Below are positions 39,826 to 48,322 of a stretch of 64,000 bases of DNA, in pieces (position 1 is the first letter of the stretch; each line of letters begins with the position of its first letter). The stretch spans positions 2,604,001 through 2,668,000 of the forward strand of contig OZ254088.1 in assembly GCA_965267605.1 (NCBI GenBank), in the 5' to 3' direction. Under the pieces are notes generated by a model. It saw only the letters and a program-made list of their open reading frames with translations. It made no database searches and was not told the origin of the DNA. The stretch comes from G965267605 sp965267605 (GTDB taxonomy: Bacteria > Bacteroidota > Bacteroidia > Flavobacteriales_E > Vicingaceae). The position numbers and the translations under genes are program-made.

Positions 39826-40802
39826 TGAAGCACTTAATATTCGCCCTGTGCCTAATACCCATGTTGGTAGAGGCACAGGGGTCCTTTCCTCCTCAGGAAG
39901 GATTCGTTGGATCCAATGCGATCCATAAAGATTCCAACCTCATCCGGTGTTGGGCAACGCAGTGTGTTGTAACACGTGGTTGGCAAGATGCTTCAGATAC
40001 CGCATTGGGATACGTTACCGCTGGAGCAGATTCCTTCGCTTACCACAGAGCCGATGGAACAACAGTTACACTTGGTGATGGTGGAAGTGCCATTGTCCAG
40101 TTTGCAAACCCCATTTCTGATGGGCCCGGTCCGGACATCGCTGTGTTCGAGAATGGGTTTACCAATTTCCTTGAACTGGCTCATGTGGAAGTGAGCTCGG
40201 ACGGCATCAATTTTGTAAGGTTCCCTTCTGTTTCCGAAATACCGGATAGTGCTCAGGTTGGTCCTTTTGATTTTACGGATGCAAGCTACATCCACAATCT
40301 CGCGGGGAAATACCATGCGAATTATGGAACACCATTTGACCTTTACGAGCTAAATGGACGAAACGGACTAGATATCCAGAACATTACACACGTTAAGATC
40401 ATTGATGTAGTAGGATCTATCGATCCGTTTTGGGGTTCAACAGATAGTACAGGTAAGTACATCAACGAACCTTTTCCAACGGCTTTTCCTACAGGTGGAT
40501 TCGACCTTGATGCGGTTGCATGCCTGCAACCCTGGGCCGTTGGAACAGAGGAGCCACTGGTGAAACAAATACGGGTTTTTCCCACAGCTACGCGTGAAGG
40601 AACAACGTTTGTAAACCCTCTCAACGAGAGATTCGAAGTTCATCTGTATGCCTTAAGCGGAGCGGAAATATTCACGTTTGAACTTCAACCCTTTGAGACA
40701 AGGAGGATACCTTTGACGCAGTTGCACCATGGGTTTGTAACAGGCACGATTATTGATAGACAGGGCGCAACTAGGATTGTTAAACTGATCGCTCTGGATT
40801 GA
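39825..40802 (+). CDS. T9SS surface protein of the B12 operon
   Basis: A 325-residue secreted protein whose ATG overlaps the previous TAA. Signal peptide KHLIFALCLIPMLVEAQG; body with GDGGSAIVQFANPISDGPGP, DIAVFENGFTNFLELAHVEV and NGRNGLDIQNITHVKIIDVV, a pattern I associate with uncharacterised 'cell surface protein' genes next to btuB in Bacteroidota. The C-terminal ~75 residues resemble a weak sorting domain (VKQIRVFPTATREGTTFV). A B12- or cobamide-binding auxiliary role follows from operon position only. Confidence 0.78.
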   Translation: MKHLIFALCLIPMLVEAQGSFPPQEGFVGSNAIHKDSNLIRCWATQCVVTRGWQDASDTALGYVTAGADSFAYHRADGTTVTLGDGGSAIVQFANPISDGPGPDIAVFENGFTNFLELAHVEVSSDGINFVRFPSVSEIPDSAQVGPFDFTDASYIHNLAGKYHANYGTPFDLYELNGRNGLDIQNITHVKIIDVVGSIDPFWGSTDSTGKYINEPFPTAFPTGGFDLDAVACLQPWAVGTEEPLVKQIRVFPTATREGTTFVNPLNERFEVHLYALSGAEIFTFELQPFETRRIPLTQLHHGFVTGTIIDRQGATRIVKLIALD

Positions 40803-42676
40803 GATTCATCGTACTTATTATACTAGCCACGTTCTCAATTTTCGTGTACGCGCAGGAGAAAGATACCGTTACCATGGAACCATTTCAGGTTCATCCCAGG
40901 TATTTGAAACCCAGTGCTGCGTACACGAAGTCAACCCCGGATACAACGCTTCAGGATGCCTATAGCAATGAGCGAATAAGCACTGTCCTTCAAATCGGCA
41001 CACACGCATTTATTCGCGATTACGGACCAGGAAGCATTGCAACCATGTCTTTCAGAGGAACAGGAGCCAGCCACACCAAGTTCTATTGGAACGGAATTGA
41101 GCTGTCGAGTCCTTCTTTGGATCAAAGCGACCTAAGCATGCTTACCCTTAACGGCAATGATGTAGAAGTACTCTACTCAGGAGCGGGAATATTTGCGGGT
41201 AATGGCGCTTTAGGAGGGGCGGTATCGATCTCCCAGTTGCCTGACACGAATCACAAATTGGCGCTCCAGGGGAGGGCCCAAATTGGCACGTTCGGAGAGG
41301 AGAATATTGGGTTTGATGCGAATATGCATGGGGGTAAATGGACTGCGAGAACACATGTGTTGTATCACCAATCTGACAATCATTTTCCCTATACCAACTA
41401 CAGCCTCAACAACAAGCCCAGGGAAACACAACGACATGCAGGATTTGATTACCGGGATGTTTCGCAGGACGTTTGGTATACTTCAGACAAACTGTTCGCT
41501 TCCTTCAGGTACTGGGCAACACGGCAGTTCCGTGACATCCCCAAACTAACCACCCAAACCAACCCTTCGGTGGCCTATCAAGAGGATGATCAATCCAGGA
41601 TATTCGGAACGGTAGGCTGGAAGAACAAAGGATTTCTGATCTCTTTGACATCTGCTGTCTTGCAGGATGAACTTGTGTACAGTGATACCAATGCAAGCAT
41701 TTACTCCAATAACCAAACTGATTCCTGGCGCAACAATCTTATCGTTCAACAGGAATGGGATAAATGGTTACTAAGGTCGCAGATCAAATACGATCACATT
41801 CAGGCAGACATTGATGGATACGCACAACCGATATCACAAGACAGAATATCGGGGGCCGTTAACCTTACCTGGTCGCCTACGCCTAAGATATTGGTAGATG
41901 GAATTGCGCGCGTAATGACAGTAGATGATAAATTTCAACCTGTCAGCGGTGCGTTGGCCGCTAAGTGGTATATACGTCCCACGCTAGATCTATTTGCTAA
42001 TGTCGCCAGCCATTTTAGGTACCCCGGCATGAACGAATTGTATTGGGCCGTAGGAGGAAATCCTGACCTTAAAGCAGAGAATGGATACATGACCGAAGCC
42101 GGACTGGTATACAGGCCTACCTTCATGACCGAGTTTGAGATGACCATCAACGGATACTACGGCCAGATAGACAACTGGATTCAATGGGCACCGAATGGTC
42201 AAATATGGGAAGCGCAGAATCTTCGGTTGGTTGAAACCAAAGGTGCCGAATGTAGGATCACTAAGCTGTGGCATTTTGGGAAATGGAAACTTACCACAAG
42301 TGTTCAATACACGATGTTAGCCAGCACTAATCTACGGGCAACATCAACCAACGATCAATCTGTAAACAAGCAATTGATCTACGTTCCGAAGTACAAATAC
42401 AACAGTTACCTCATGCTTTACAAAGGAGACTACAGGTTCAAATTTGCCAATCAATACCTGAGCAAGCGTTACACTACCACAGACAACTCCGAGTACTTGC
42501 CATGGTATCAACTTACAGATGTTGAAGTCGAGAAAATCTTCCATTTGAAGGAACATGCTTTAAGCGTATTTTTAAGGGTGCACAACTTCTGGAACATCGG
42601 ATATCAAGCTGTGGCGTACAGACCAATGCCCGGTAGAACATTTAGGCTGGGTGTAAGATGGAATTATGAGAAATAG
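40799..42676 (+). CDS. btuB: TonB-dependent outer-membrane receptor, BtuB-like
   Basis: A 625-residue receptor starting with TTG in a TTGA overlap. Signal peptide RFIVLIILATFSIFVYAQ. The plug domain (~35-150) shows YSNERISTVLQIGTHAFIRD, TMSFRGTGASHTKFYWNGIE and EVLYSGAGIFAGNGALGGAV; the rest is a 22-strand barrel (for example FRYPGMNELYWAVGGNPDLK). Length is near E. coli BtuB (~600). Substrate cobalamin is inferred from the riboswitch and neighbouring BtuG/BtuH-like genes. Transport needs TonB-ExbBD, not in this window. Confidence 0.88.
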   Translation: MRFIVLIILATFSIFVYAQEKDTVTMEPFQVHPRYLKPSAAYTKSTPDTTLQDAYSNERISTVLQIGTHAFIRDYGPGSIATMSFRGTGASHTKFYWNGIELSSPSLDQSDLSMLTLNGNDVEVLYSGAGIFAGNGALGGAVSISQLPDTNHKLALQGRAQIGTFGEENIGFDANMHGGKWTARTHVLYHQSDNHFPYTNYSLNNKPRETQRHAGFDYRDVSQDVWYTSDKLFASFRYWATRQFRDIPKLTTQTNPSVAYQEDDQSRIFGTVGWKNKGFLISLTSAVLQDELVYSDTNASIYSNNQTDSWRNNLIVQQEWDKWLLRSQIKYDHIQADIDGYAQPISQDRISGAVNLTWSPTPKILVDGIARVMTVDDKFQPVSGALAAKWYIRPTLDLFANVASHFRYPGMNELYWAVGGNPDLKAENGYMTEAGLVYRPTFMTEFEMTINGYYGQIDNWIQWAPNGQIWEAQNLRLVETKGAECRITKLWHFGKWKLTTSVQYTMLASTNLRATSTNDQSVNKQLIYVPKYKYNSYLMLYKGDYRFKFANQYLSKRYTTTDNSEYLPWYQLTDVEVEKIFHLKEHALSVFLRVHNFWNIGYQAVAYRPMPGRTFRLGVRWNYEK

Positions 42677-43694
42677 GTTTTTGACCATACTGCTACTCTT
42701 TGGGCTTGTTGCCTGCGACAAGAAGGATCCTAGTCCACAGAACACGAACAACCCTGGCACCAGCGCCAATTATTCCGGCATGTTGGTGATCAATGAGGGG
42801 AACTTCCAATCCAGTAATGCCTCATTGGATCATTATGACCCGGTGAACAAGGTAATCACCAAGTCTGTGTACCAGGGAGTAAATGGAAGCAAGATTGGAG
42901 ATGTCCTTCAGTATGCTGTGAGGATTGATTCATTGATCTATCTGGTGGTTAATAATTCCTCTAAGATTTTAGTTGTCTCAGCCGCAAACTTAAAGCTGAA
43001 GTACACCATCACGGGGCTGAACTCTCCCCGATACATTATTCCAACAGGAACCGGGAAGGCCATAGTATCAGAACTGTATAACAACAGTCTGTACATCGTT
43101 AACCTCAACTCCAATAACGTTGTGGGGACACTTCCGGTTGCGGGAGCCACAGAAGGAATGATCAGTTTGGGAAACAAGATCTACATCGCCATGCAAGGCA
43201 CGGATAAGATCCTGGAGTTAGATAAGAACCTCCTCGCATTTACTGATACGATTACCGTTTCCGCCAAGCTGCACGGTATTAACTACGATGCCAATGGAAA
43301 AATTTGGGCGTTGTGTTCGGGAGAAACGGGAACAAATGCGCAATTACACAGGATCAATCCCGGTGCTGGTATTGAGCAAACGTTCACTTTCTCGAATGGT
43401 GCAGATCGGCCTTCCCACATCAAGGTGAACCCGCAAAGAAGCAAGTTGTACTTTCTAAATACTGGTGTTTTCGAGATGAACATCACGGATAACAACCTAC
43501 CCACTGCTCCCCTGATTCCCAACAATGGACAGTTGTTTTATGGTCTTGATCTTAGCAATGAGGGCGACATCTACGTGGCCGATGCTATCGATTACGTTCA
43601 GACAGGAACTGTTTACAGGTACGATCAAAATGCATTGCCCATCGATACCTTCAAAACCGGAATCATTCCAAATGGTCTGATGATCAATCCGTAA
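42666..43694 (+). CDS. btuG: BtuG-like beta-propeller lipoprotein
   Basis: A 342-residue lipoprotein: leader RNRFLTILLLFGLVAC with lipobox LVAC. The mature part is a YncE-type seven-bladed propeller (MLVINEGNFQSSNASLDHYD, SPRYIIPTGTGKAIVSELY, NNSLYIVNLNSNNVVGTLPV, EGDIYVADAIDY). In Bacteroides thetaiotaomicron the propeller lipoprotein BtuG caps BtuB and binds B12 very tightly; the same gene pairing and riboswitch support that role here. It overlaps the receptor gene by 11 bases. The symbol is by analogy. Confidence 0.8.
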   Translation: MRNRFLTILLLFGLVACDKKDPSPQNTNNPGTSANYSGMLVINEGNFQSSNASLDHYDPVNKVITKSVYQGVNGSKIGDVLQYAVRIDSLIYLVVNNSSKILVVSAANLKLKYTITGLNSPRYIIPTGTGKAIVSELYNNSLYIVNLNSNNVVGTLPVAGATEGMISLGNKIYIAMQGTDKILELDKNLLAFTDTITVSAKLHGINYDANGKIWALCSGETGTNAQLHRINPGAGIEQTFTFSNGADRPSHIKVNPQRSKLYFLNTGVFEMNITDNNLPTAPLIPNNGQLFYGLDLSNEGDIYVADAIDYVQTGTVYRYDQNALPIDTFKTGIIPNGLMINP

Positions 43695-43740
43695 GCATTG
43701 CGCTTGTAACGAATTCCTGGGGTTTGATTAATTTAATGTA

Positions 43741-44229
43741 ATGCGCTTCATCCTTGGAATAACCCTGGCCATCTTAGCATTGGGAATCAACGCTCAACAC
43801 ATTGGGTTCGAGAGCACCAGTACCCGAAAAGACACTTGCATGATCCTACATGGGGTACTTTGGGATTATGCCAAGTATACCCTTCGACCCGAGAGTGATG
43901 TTGCGTTGACCCATCTGAAGAACTTCCTGATCGACCATCCTGAAATAATAGTTGAAGTAGGCGTACATTCTGACTCAAGAGGCTCCAAGCACTACTCTAC
44001 TAGGCTTACGCAACGTAGGGCGGAGAGTATTAAACAGTGGCTAACGGACAACGGTATTCGAGATGATCGGGTTCTGGCAAGAGGTTATGAGGAGAACAAG
44101 CTTTTGATATCTGATATGGAAATATCCAAGCTTAAGACCCCTGAAGAAAAGGAGAAGGCGCACCAGAGAAACAGAAGGGTAGAGATTAAAATTCTAACGA
44201 ATGATTTCTTCCCTACTCCCGTCAAATGA
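43741..44229 (+). CDS. OmpA-family peptidoglycan-binding protein
   Basis: A 162-residue protein with a signal peptide (FILGITLAILALGINAQ) and an OmpA C-terminal domain: LWDYAKYTLRPESDVALTHL, VEVGVHSDSRGSKHYSTRLT, QRRAESIKQWL and HQRNRRVEIKIL. This domain binds diaminopimelate in peptidoglycan. There is no barrel or lipobox, so it would be a soluble periplasmic wall-binding protein. It starts 46 bases after the BtuG-like gene and overlaps the next gene by 4 bases. Confidence 0.88.
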   Translation: MRFILGITLAILALGINAQHIGFESTSTRKDTCMILHGVLWDYAKYTLRPESDVALTHLKNFLIDHPEIIVEVGVHSDSRGSKHYSTRLTQRRAESIKQWLTDNGIRDDRVLARGYEENKLLISDMEISKLKTPEEKEKAHQRNRRVEIKILTNDFFPTPVK

Positions 44230-44996
44230 AGAAGTTCCTGATGATTACATTATTGCTCGTTGGTGCACAGAGTATTGCACAGGAGTACGCATGTCCCATT
44301 CTAGCAACACTGAACTACGGACAGAAGATAACTGGAACCATTCTCCCATCATCGGGAACATCTATAGCACTTGGACTCAATCCACCAGGATGGTTTAGTG
44401 GAAAGTTCGCGTTAGGACCGATGGTTGAGGTACGGGGTTTTAAAGTTGGAGGAGCCAACAGGCAGTACGGTAAAATGGCCGGAGCGGTTAATCAATATTT
44501 GTTGCCTCACAGCGCCAATCAAGCAGATTCCAGCATTACATCTGTTCTTTCACGTGCTTTCAATAAGACTTCCCCGCACACGTTTTTTGGCAACTACTTC
44601 GCATCCTGGGGGGTATTCTTCAGTCCATTTCCGTACAGCCATGGGGGCATCATGATTCAGGTGAAAACCGGCACCTATGGTTATCCTATAGAAGGTGGTT
44701 ACAACCATCCACATCTTGAAAATGGCGACAGCGACTATCTGTATATGGACATGCCCGTAAAAAGTCAAGTCCAATTGACATGTAAACCGCTTCGCTTCTT
44801 CAAGTCTATCAACGAAGAATACGAATACGGTGAATGGGTAGACGGACTGCATATCAGTGTGTACGCTGACCATGTGAATTTTCGTCACGCTCGCGTCCAA
44901 AACAAAGACATCAAGAAATATTTCGATCCGGCTATGTTTGAACAATACAACAAAGAATGGCAGTTCGGCTTGAAAATTAGCGTAGGTGCATATTGA
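44226..44996 (+). CDS. Secreted protein of unknown function
   Basis: A 256-residue protein with signal peptide KKFLMITLLLVGAQSIAQ. No family recognised. It is rich in Gly, Tyr and Phe with beta character (FSGKFALGPMVEVRGFKVGG, NYFASWGVFFSPFPYSHGGI, WQFGLKISVGAY). The aromatic-glycine ending is compatible with a small outer-membrane protein. It overlaps its neighbours by ATGA and TTGA, within a four-gene unit with the OmpA-like gene. Confidence 0.75.
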   Translation: MKKFLMITLLLVGAQSIAQEYACPILATLNYGQKITGTILPSSGTSIALGLNPPGWFSGKFALGPMVEVRGFKVGGANRQYGKMAGAVNQYLLPHSANQADSSITSVLSRAFNKTSPHTFFGNYFASWGVFFSPFPYSHGGIMIQVKTGTYGYPIEGGYNHPHLENGDSDYLYMDMPVKSQVQLTCKPLRFFKSINEEYEYGEWVDGLHISVYADHVNFRHARVQNKDIKKYFDPAMFEQYNKEWQFGLKISVGAY

Positions 44997-45676
44997 GGGT
45001 TTTAACCATCATACTAAGTCTTCTGTTAGCCCTTTCAGCTGTGGCGCAGCGGAAAGTAATTGTTGCTAGCGGGCATAAACGTGCCAAGCTCCGGCTTAAC
45101 GAGTGGGCTGCTATCCAACTAAAAGGGGAATCATGGAATTGCGACTCCTGGAGAAACAATTGCTCGGGCTCCGATTCCATTTGTAGAACCCAGCGCTGGA
45201 AAGTCATTGCATTGGATGAACATGGTATAACAGGGGAGCACTCCCCTATTTGGGATACTTCGTATGTATACGATACGATCCCTTCCAGGGAGTATGCGAA
45301 GTATCGAAAAAGGAACCGCGGTTTCTACTATCACGATGATTTTTCCGTAGATATTGAGGGTGGCAAGATGTATTTCTATATCGTTCGCAAAGCCAAATAC
45401 AAGATCACCAGGCGGTTTCCATTGGATAGTATTGAGGCCATTGCTTTTCCTAAGAATCCGAATTGTGCGGGAGGCGATGGCGGCATCTTTTTATTCAGTA
45501 TATTTTGTATCGCTGGCGCGCCTTATGCTGCTAAAGACAGTACCGGATTCAACTGGGGAGTTTGGGGTACGCTCACCGGAATTGGAATAGGCACATTGGG
45601 CCTTATATATCGTTATGCCCGGCATATTCGAGTTAATAGGTACAGCACAAGGGTGTACGAAATAAGGATCAAATGA
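44993..45676 (+). CDS. Envelope protein of unknown function with C-terminal membrane segments
   Basis: A 227-residue protein starting at TTG in a TTGA overlap. Signal peptide RVLTIILSLLLALSAVAQ; central beta-rich part (KVIVASGHKRAKLRLNEWAA, YVYDTIPSREYAKYRKRN, MYFYIVRKAKYKITRRFPLD); two short hydrophobic stretches near the end (IFLFSIFCIAGAPYA and WGVWGTLTGIGIGTLGLIYR). No family recognised. Fourth-base overlaps tie it to both neighbours. Confidence 0.72.
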   Translation: MRVLTIILSLLLALSAVAQRKVIVASGHKRAKLRLNEWAAIQLKGESWNCDSWRNNCSGSDSICRTQRWKVIALDEHGITGEHSPIWDTSYVYDTIPSREYAKYRKRNRGFYYHDDFSVDIEGGKMYFYIVRKAKYKITRRFPLDSIEAIAFPKNPNCAGGDGGIFLFSIFCIAGAPYAAKDSTGFNWGVWGTLTGIGIGTLGLIYRYARHIRVNRYSTRVYEIRIK

Positions 45677-46242
45677 GAACTGTTGGCTTTGCAATGTGTA
45701 CGCTACTGCTCGCAGGATGTGGGTTTATCGATGATACGAAGTTAATTGACGGAGGTCCACAACCTTTGGCATCAGACTATATCGAAGAAGATTTCCAGTA
45801 CAAGGATACATTGTGGAAATATTGGATTGACACTTTAGGATTTCATATTGAGTTCACTCAACCCACTGAGTTTGCAACATGGAACCTTGACGTAAATGTG
45901 GGCAACACCAATATCCCAATGCAGGAATATGAAGTTGTGGATAATCAGATCACGATTAACGATCCTGACCTCCTCCAAGCACCGGACACGTTTGTTCTGG
46001 TGACCATTCTGGCAAATCCCGGGAGCTCAGTCATCGTTAACCGATCCAGAAATAAGGATGACATTGAGTTCACCTACAAAGGAGTATTTAAGAATCTTGG
46101 CCGTGATGGATTCTTGAGACCGATAAAAAGTCCTGCTGACTTGAAACTTACCAAGGTGAACACCCGTGGCTACGATGTACTGACTGGGCGGCAAGCTGAA
46201 CTATTCAATAACAGGTTCAAGGAGCTTACCGAAAGTCCATAA
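45673..46242 (+). CDS. Lipoprotein of unknown function
   Basis: A 189-residue lipoprotein: leader RTVGFAMCTLLLAGC with lipobox LLAGC. The mature part has acidic and beta-prone segments (ASDYIEEDFQYKDTLWKYWI, FTQPTEFATWNLDVNVGNTN) and no recognised domain. It is the last gene of the unit that starts at 43741; the arg promoter follows 22 bases after its stop. Confidence 0.75.
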   Translation: MRTVGFAMCTLLLAGCGFIDDTKLIDGGPQPLASDYIEEDFQYKDTLWKYWIDTLGFHIEFTQPTEFATWNLDVNVGNTNIPMQEYEVVDNQITINDPDLLQAPDTFVLVTILANPGSSVIVNRSRNKDDIEFTYKGVFKNLGRDGFLRPIKSPADLKLTKVNTRGYDVLTGRQAELFNNRFKELTESP

Positions 46243-46263
46243 ACATTGAGTTTCCAAATTTTA

Positions 46264-46296
46264 TTTGGAGCTTTCAAAAAAAGGTCTATACCTTTG
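46264..46296 (+). promoter_or_regulatory. Promoter of the arg operon
   Basis: TTTG at 46264-46267, 21 bases, TACCTTTG at 46289-46296. Box and spacing are identical to the trp promoter. Start is expected near 46301, about two bases before the leader ATG at 46303. Confidence 0.75.
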
Positions 46297-46302
46297 TGCC
46301 CG

Positions 46303-46413
46303 ATGCAAAACGCACGCACATACATTGAATTCTCAATCGAAGCCATCGCTTTGAACGTGCCGTGCTATGCTCCGAACTTCAGGGTGGAATCACCGAGGCG
46401 CCCCCGGGCGTAA
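46303..46413 (+). CDS. Candidate arginine-operon leader peptide
   Basis: A 36-codon frame beginning MQNARTYIEF at the predicted transcription start and ending SPRRPRA-stop. Five codons are Arg; three of the last five sense codons are (AGG, CGC, CGG). A GC-rich stem GCGGGGC/GCCCTGC follows at 46424-46442 with TTTT at 46445-46448. The Arg-codon stretch itself can pair with the 5' arm of that stem (GCCCC with GGGGC). Its position matches the trp leaders, but Arg enrichment is modest, so it remains a candidate. Confidence 0.45.
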   Translation: MQNARTYIEFSIEAIALNVPCYAPNFRVESPRRPRA

Positions 46414-46423
46414 TATCATTTTT

Positions 46424-46448
46424 GCGGGGCTACGTGCCCTGCCGTTTT
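46424..46448 (+). terminator. Possible arg leader attenuator stem
   Basis: Seven pairs, GCGGGGC (46424-46430), loop TACGT, GCCCTGC (46436-46442), one G-U, then CG and four T. Weak as a terminator because of the short T-run. A second small stem, AAACC/GGTTT, lies next to the GNAT start codon. Confidence 0.4.
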
Positions 46449-46497
46449 CAAACACATTTCCTGAATTATTAATCGTCAAACCTTAACTGGTTTTGTC

Positions 46498-47142
46498 ATG
46501 AAGTTTATTGTTACGGTTGGTGACAAATCACATCACCACCACGCTAAAGCTATCTGCAACATGATGGCGGAAGCTGCTGAAGTTCGCGGTACAGGTATTG
46601 CCAAACGCAAACCTGAATACATCAAGAAGAAGATGTCTGACGGCCACGCCATCGTTGCACTGGCCGATGATCAGATCATTGGATTCTGCTACATCGAAAG
46701 CTGGGAAGGCAAGAAATATGTTGCCAATTCCGGACTTATCGTTCATCCAGACTATCGTAAAACCGGACTGGCCCGAAGCATCAAGAAAGCTGCGTTTCAT
46801 CTTTCGAAAAAGAAGTTTCCTCAATCGAAACTGTTCGGAATTACAACCAGCCACGCGGTGATGAAAATCAACTCGGAGCTCGGATACAAACCTGTTTCAT
46901 TCTCCGAACTGACTACCGACAATGCGTTCTGGAAAGGATGTGAAAGCTGTCCGAACCATGATATCCTGCAACGCACGAATCGATCCATGTGCCTTTGCAC
47001 GGGAATGGTATGCGACCTGAAAGAAGTGAAAGTAGGAACAACAAAACCAACCTCCTGGGAACTATACAAGCGCTATCTAAAAATGAAGAAGTCGCGCATG
47101 CTGTTCCTGGCGCCAAAGAAGAAGCATCATGAAAAAGTCTAA
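46498..47142 (+). CDS. GNAT-family acetyltransferase, first gene of the arg operon
   Basis: A 214-residue acyltransferase of the GNAT fold: AIVALADDQIIGFCYIESWE, NSGLIVHPDYRKTGLARSIK (acetyl-CoA loop), GITTSHAVMKINSELGYKPV. A Cys-rich insert follows (WKGCESCPNHDILQ, MCLCTGMVC), unusual for the fold and possibly metal-binding. As first gene of an operon with all later arginine steps but no argA or argJ, it most likely acylates glutamate at the start of the pathway; whether with acetyl- or succinyl-CoA is unknown. It overlaps argG by 14 bases. The His run HHHH near residue 13 is natural here. Confidence 0.8.
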   Translation: MKFIVTVGDKSHHHHAKAICNMMAEAAEVRGTGIAKRKPEYIKKKMSDGHAIVALADDQIIGFCYIESWEGKKYVANSGLIVHPDYRKTGLARSIKKAAFHLSKKKFPQSKLFGITTSHAVMKINSELGYKPVSFSELTTDNAFWKGCESCPNHDILQRTNRSMCLCTGMVCDLKEVKVGTTKPTSWELYKRYLKMKKSRMLFLAPKKKHHEKV

Positions 47143-48322
47143 AGTATTACTGGCTTTCAGCGGAGGTCTTGATACCTCTTACTGTGTCAAATTCCTGAAG
47201 CACGAATTAGGAATGGAAGTTTACTCCGCCATTGTTAACACGGGTGGATTTACAGATCAAGAACTTACGCGCATCCAAGCTAAGGCTGAGAGCCTTGGTG
47301 TTGCACACCACACCACATTGGAGGAAACGGAGGGTTACTACCAACGGGTGATCAAATACCTGATCTACGGCAACGTACTCAAGAATGGTTCCTACCCACT
47401 CAGTGTATCTGCTGAACGAATTGATCAAGCCATTTCGCTTGCTCACTACGCAAAGAAGATTGGAGCGAACGCCATAGCCCATGGAAGTACGGGTGCCGGT
47501 AACGATCAGGTTCGTTTCGATCTGGTATTCCAGATCGTTGCTCCAGAATTAGAGATCATTACCCCCATCCGTGATCAGCAACTCAGTCGACAAGAGGAGA
47601 TTGATTATCTAAAGACACACGGAGTTGCAATTGATTGGAAACAAGCCCAGTACTCTGTGAATAAAGGGTTATGGGGCACCAGCGTAGGAGGAAGTGAAAC
47701 ACTTACCTCCAACCGGCCGCTGCCTGAAGCTGCTTACCCAAGTCAGCTTATCGCTTCGGAACCCCAACAACTTGAGTTGGAATTTACCCAGGGGGAGATC
47801 TCCAGACTAAACGGTAAGCCGATGACCCCGGTAGAAGCGATTCAAACCCTGGAAGAAATTGCCAGTACCTATGCCATCGGTCGTGACATCCATGTTGGTG
47901 ATACCATCATTGGTATCAAAGGTCGTGTAGGGTTTGAGGCAGCGGCCGCACACGTCATCATCAAAGCACACCACGCACTTGAAAAACACACTTTGAGTAA
48001 GTGGCAACTTCATTGGAAGGAACAATTGGCCAGTTGGTATGGCATGGGGATTCACGAGGCACAGTATTTCGAGCCGGTGATGCGAGACATAGAAGGCTTT
48101 CTGGAAGGAAGCCAGAAGAATGTTACCGGTAAAGTGTTCGTTACGCTTCACCCCTATCGATTCACCATCGATGGCATCTCATCCGCGCACGATTTGATGA
48201 ACGCAGCCTTCGGTGCCTATGGAGAGATGAACAACCAATGGACCGGTGAGGATGTAAAGGGGTTCACCAAGATCATGGCGAACTCAGCTCTTATCCATCA
48301 ATCTGTAAACCATTGGTCATGA
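47129..48322 (+). CDS. argG: Argininosuccinate synthase
   Basis: A 397-residue enzyme joining citrulline and aspartate with ATP. The N-terminal PP-loop LLAFSGGLDTSYCVKFL and the segment AHGSTGAGNDQVRFDLVFQ are diagnostic; YSVNKGLWGTSVGG follows. ATGA overlap with argC. Here it stands at the front of the operon rather than beside argH. Confidence 0.96.
   Translation: MKKSKVLLAFSGGLDTSYCVKFLKHELGMEVYSAIVNTGGFTDQELTRIQAKAESLGVAHHTTLEETEGYYQRVIKYLIYGNVLKNGSYPLSVSAERIDQAISLAHYAKKIGANAIAHGSTGAGNDQVRFDLVFQIVAPELEIITPIRDQQLSRQEEIDYLKTHGVAIDWKQAQYSVNKGLWGTSVGGSETLTSNRPLPEAAYPSQLIASEPQQLELEFTQGEISRLNGKPMTPVEAIQTLEEIASTYAIGRDIHVGDTIIGIKGRVGFEAAAAHVIIKAHHALEKHTLSKWQLHWKEQLASWYGMGIHEAQYFEPVMRDIEGFLEGSQKNVTGKVFVTLHPYRFTIDGISSAHDLMNAAFGAYGEMNNQWTGEDVKGFTKIMANSALIHQSVNHWS

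Noticed and set aside
46324..46337. ATTGA-ATTC-TCAAT inverted repeat as an ArgR operator
   Set aside because: Arms are only five bases, it lies inside the leader frame downstream of the transcription start, and no second box is nearby.
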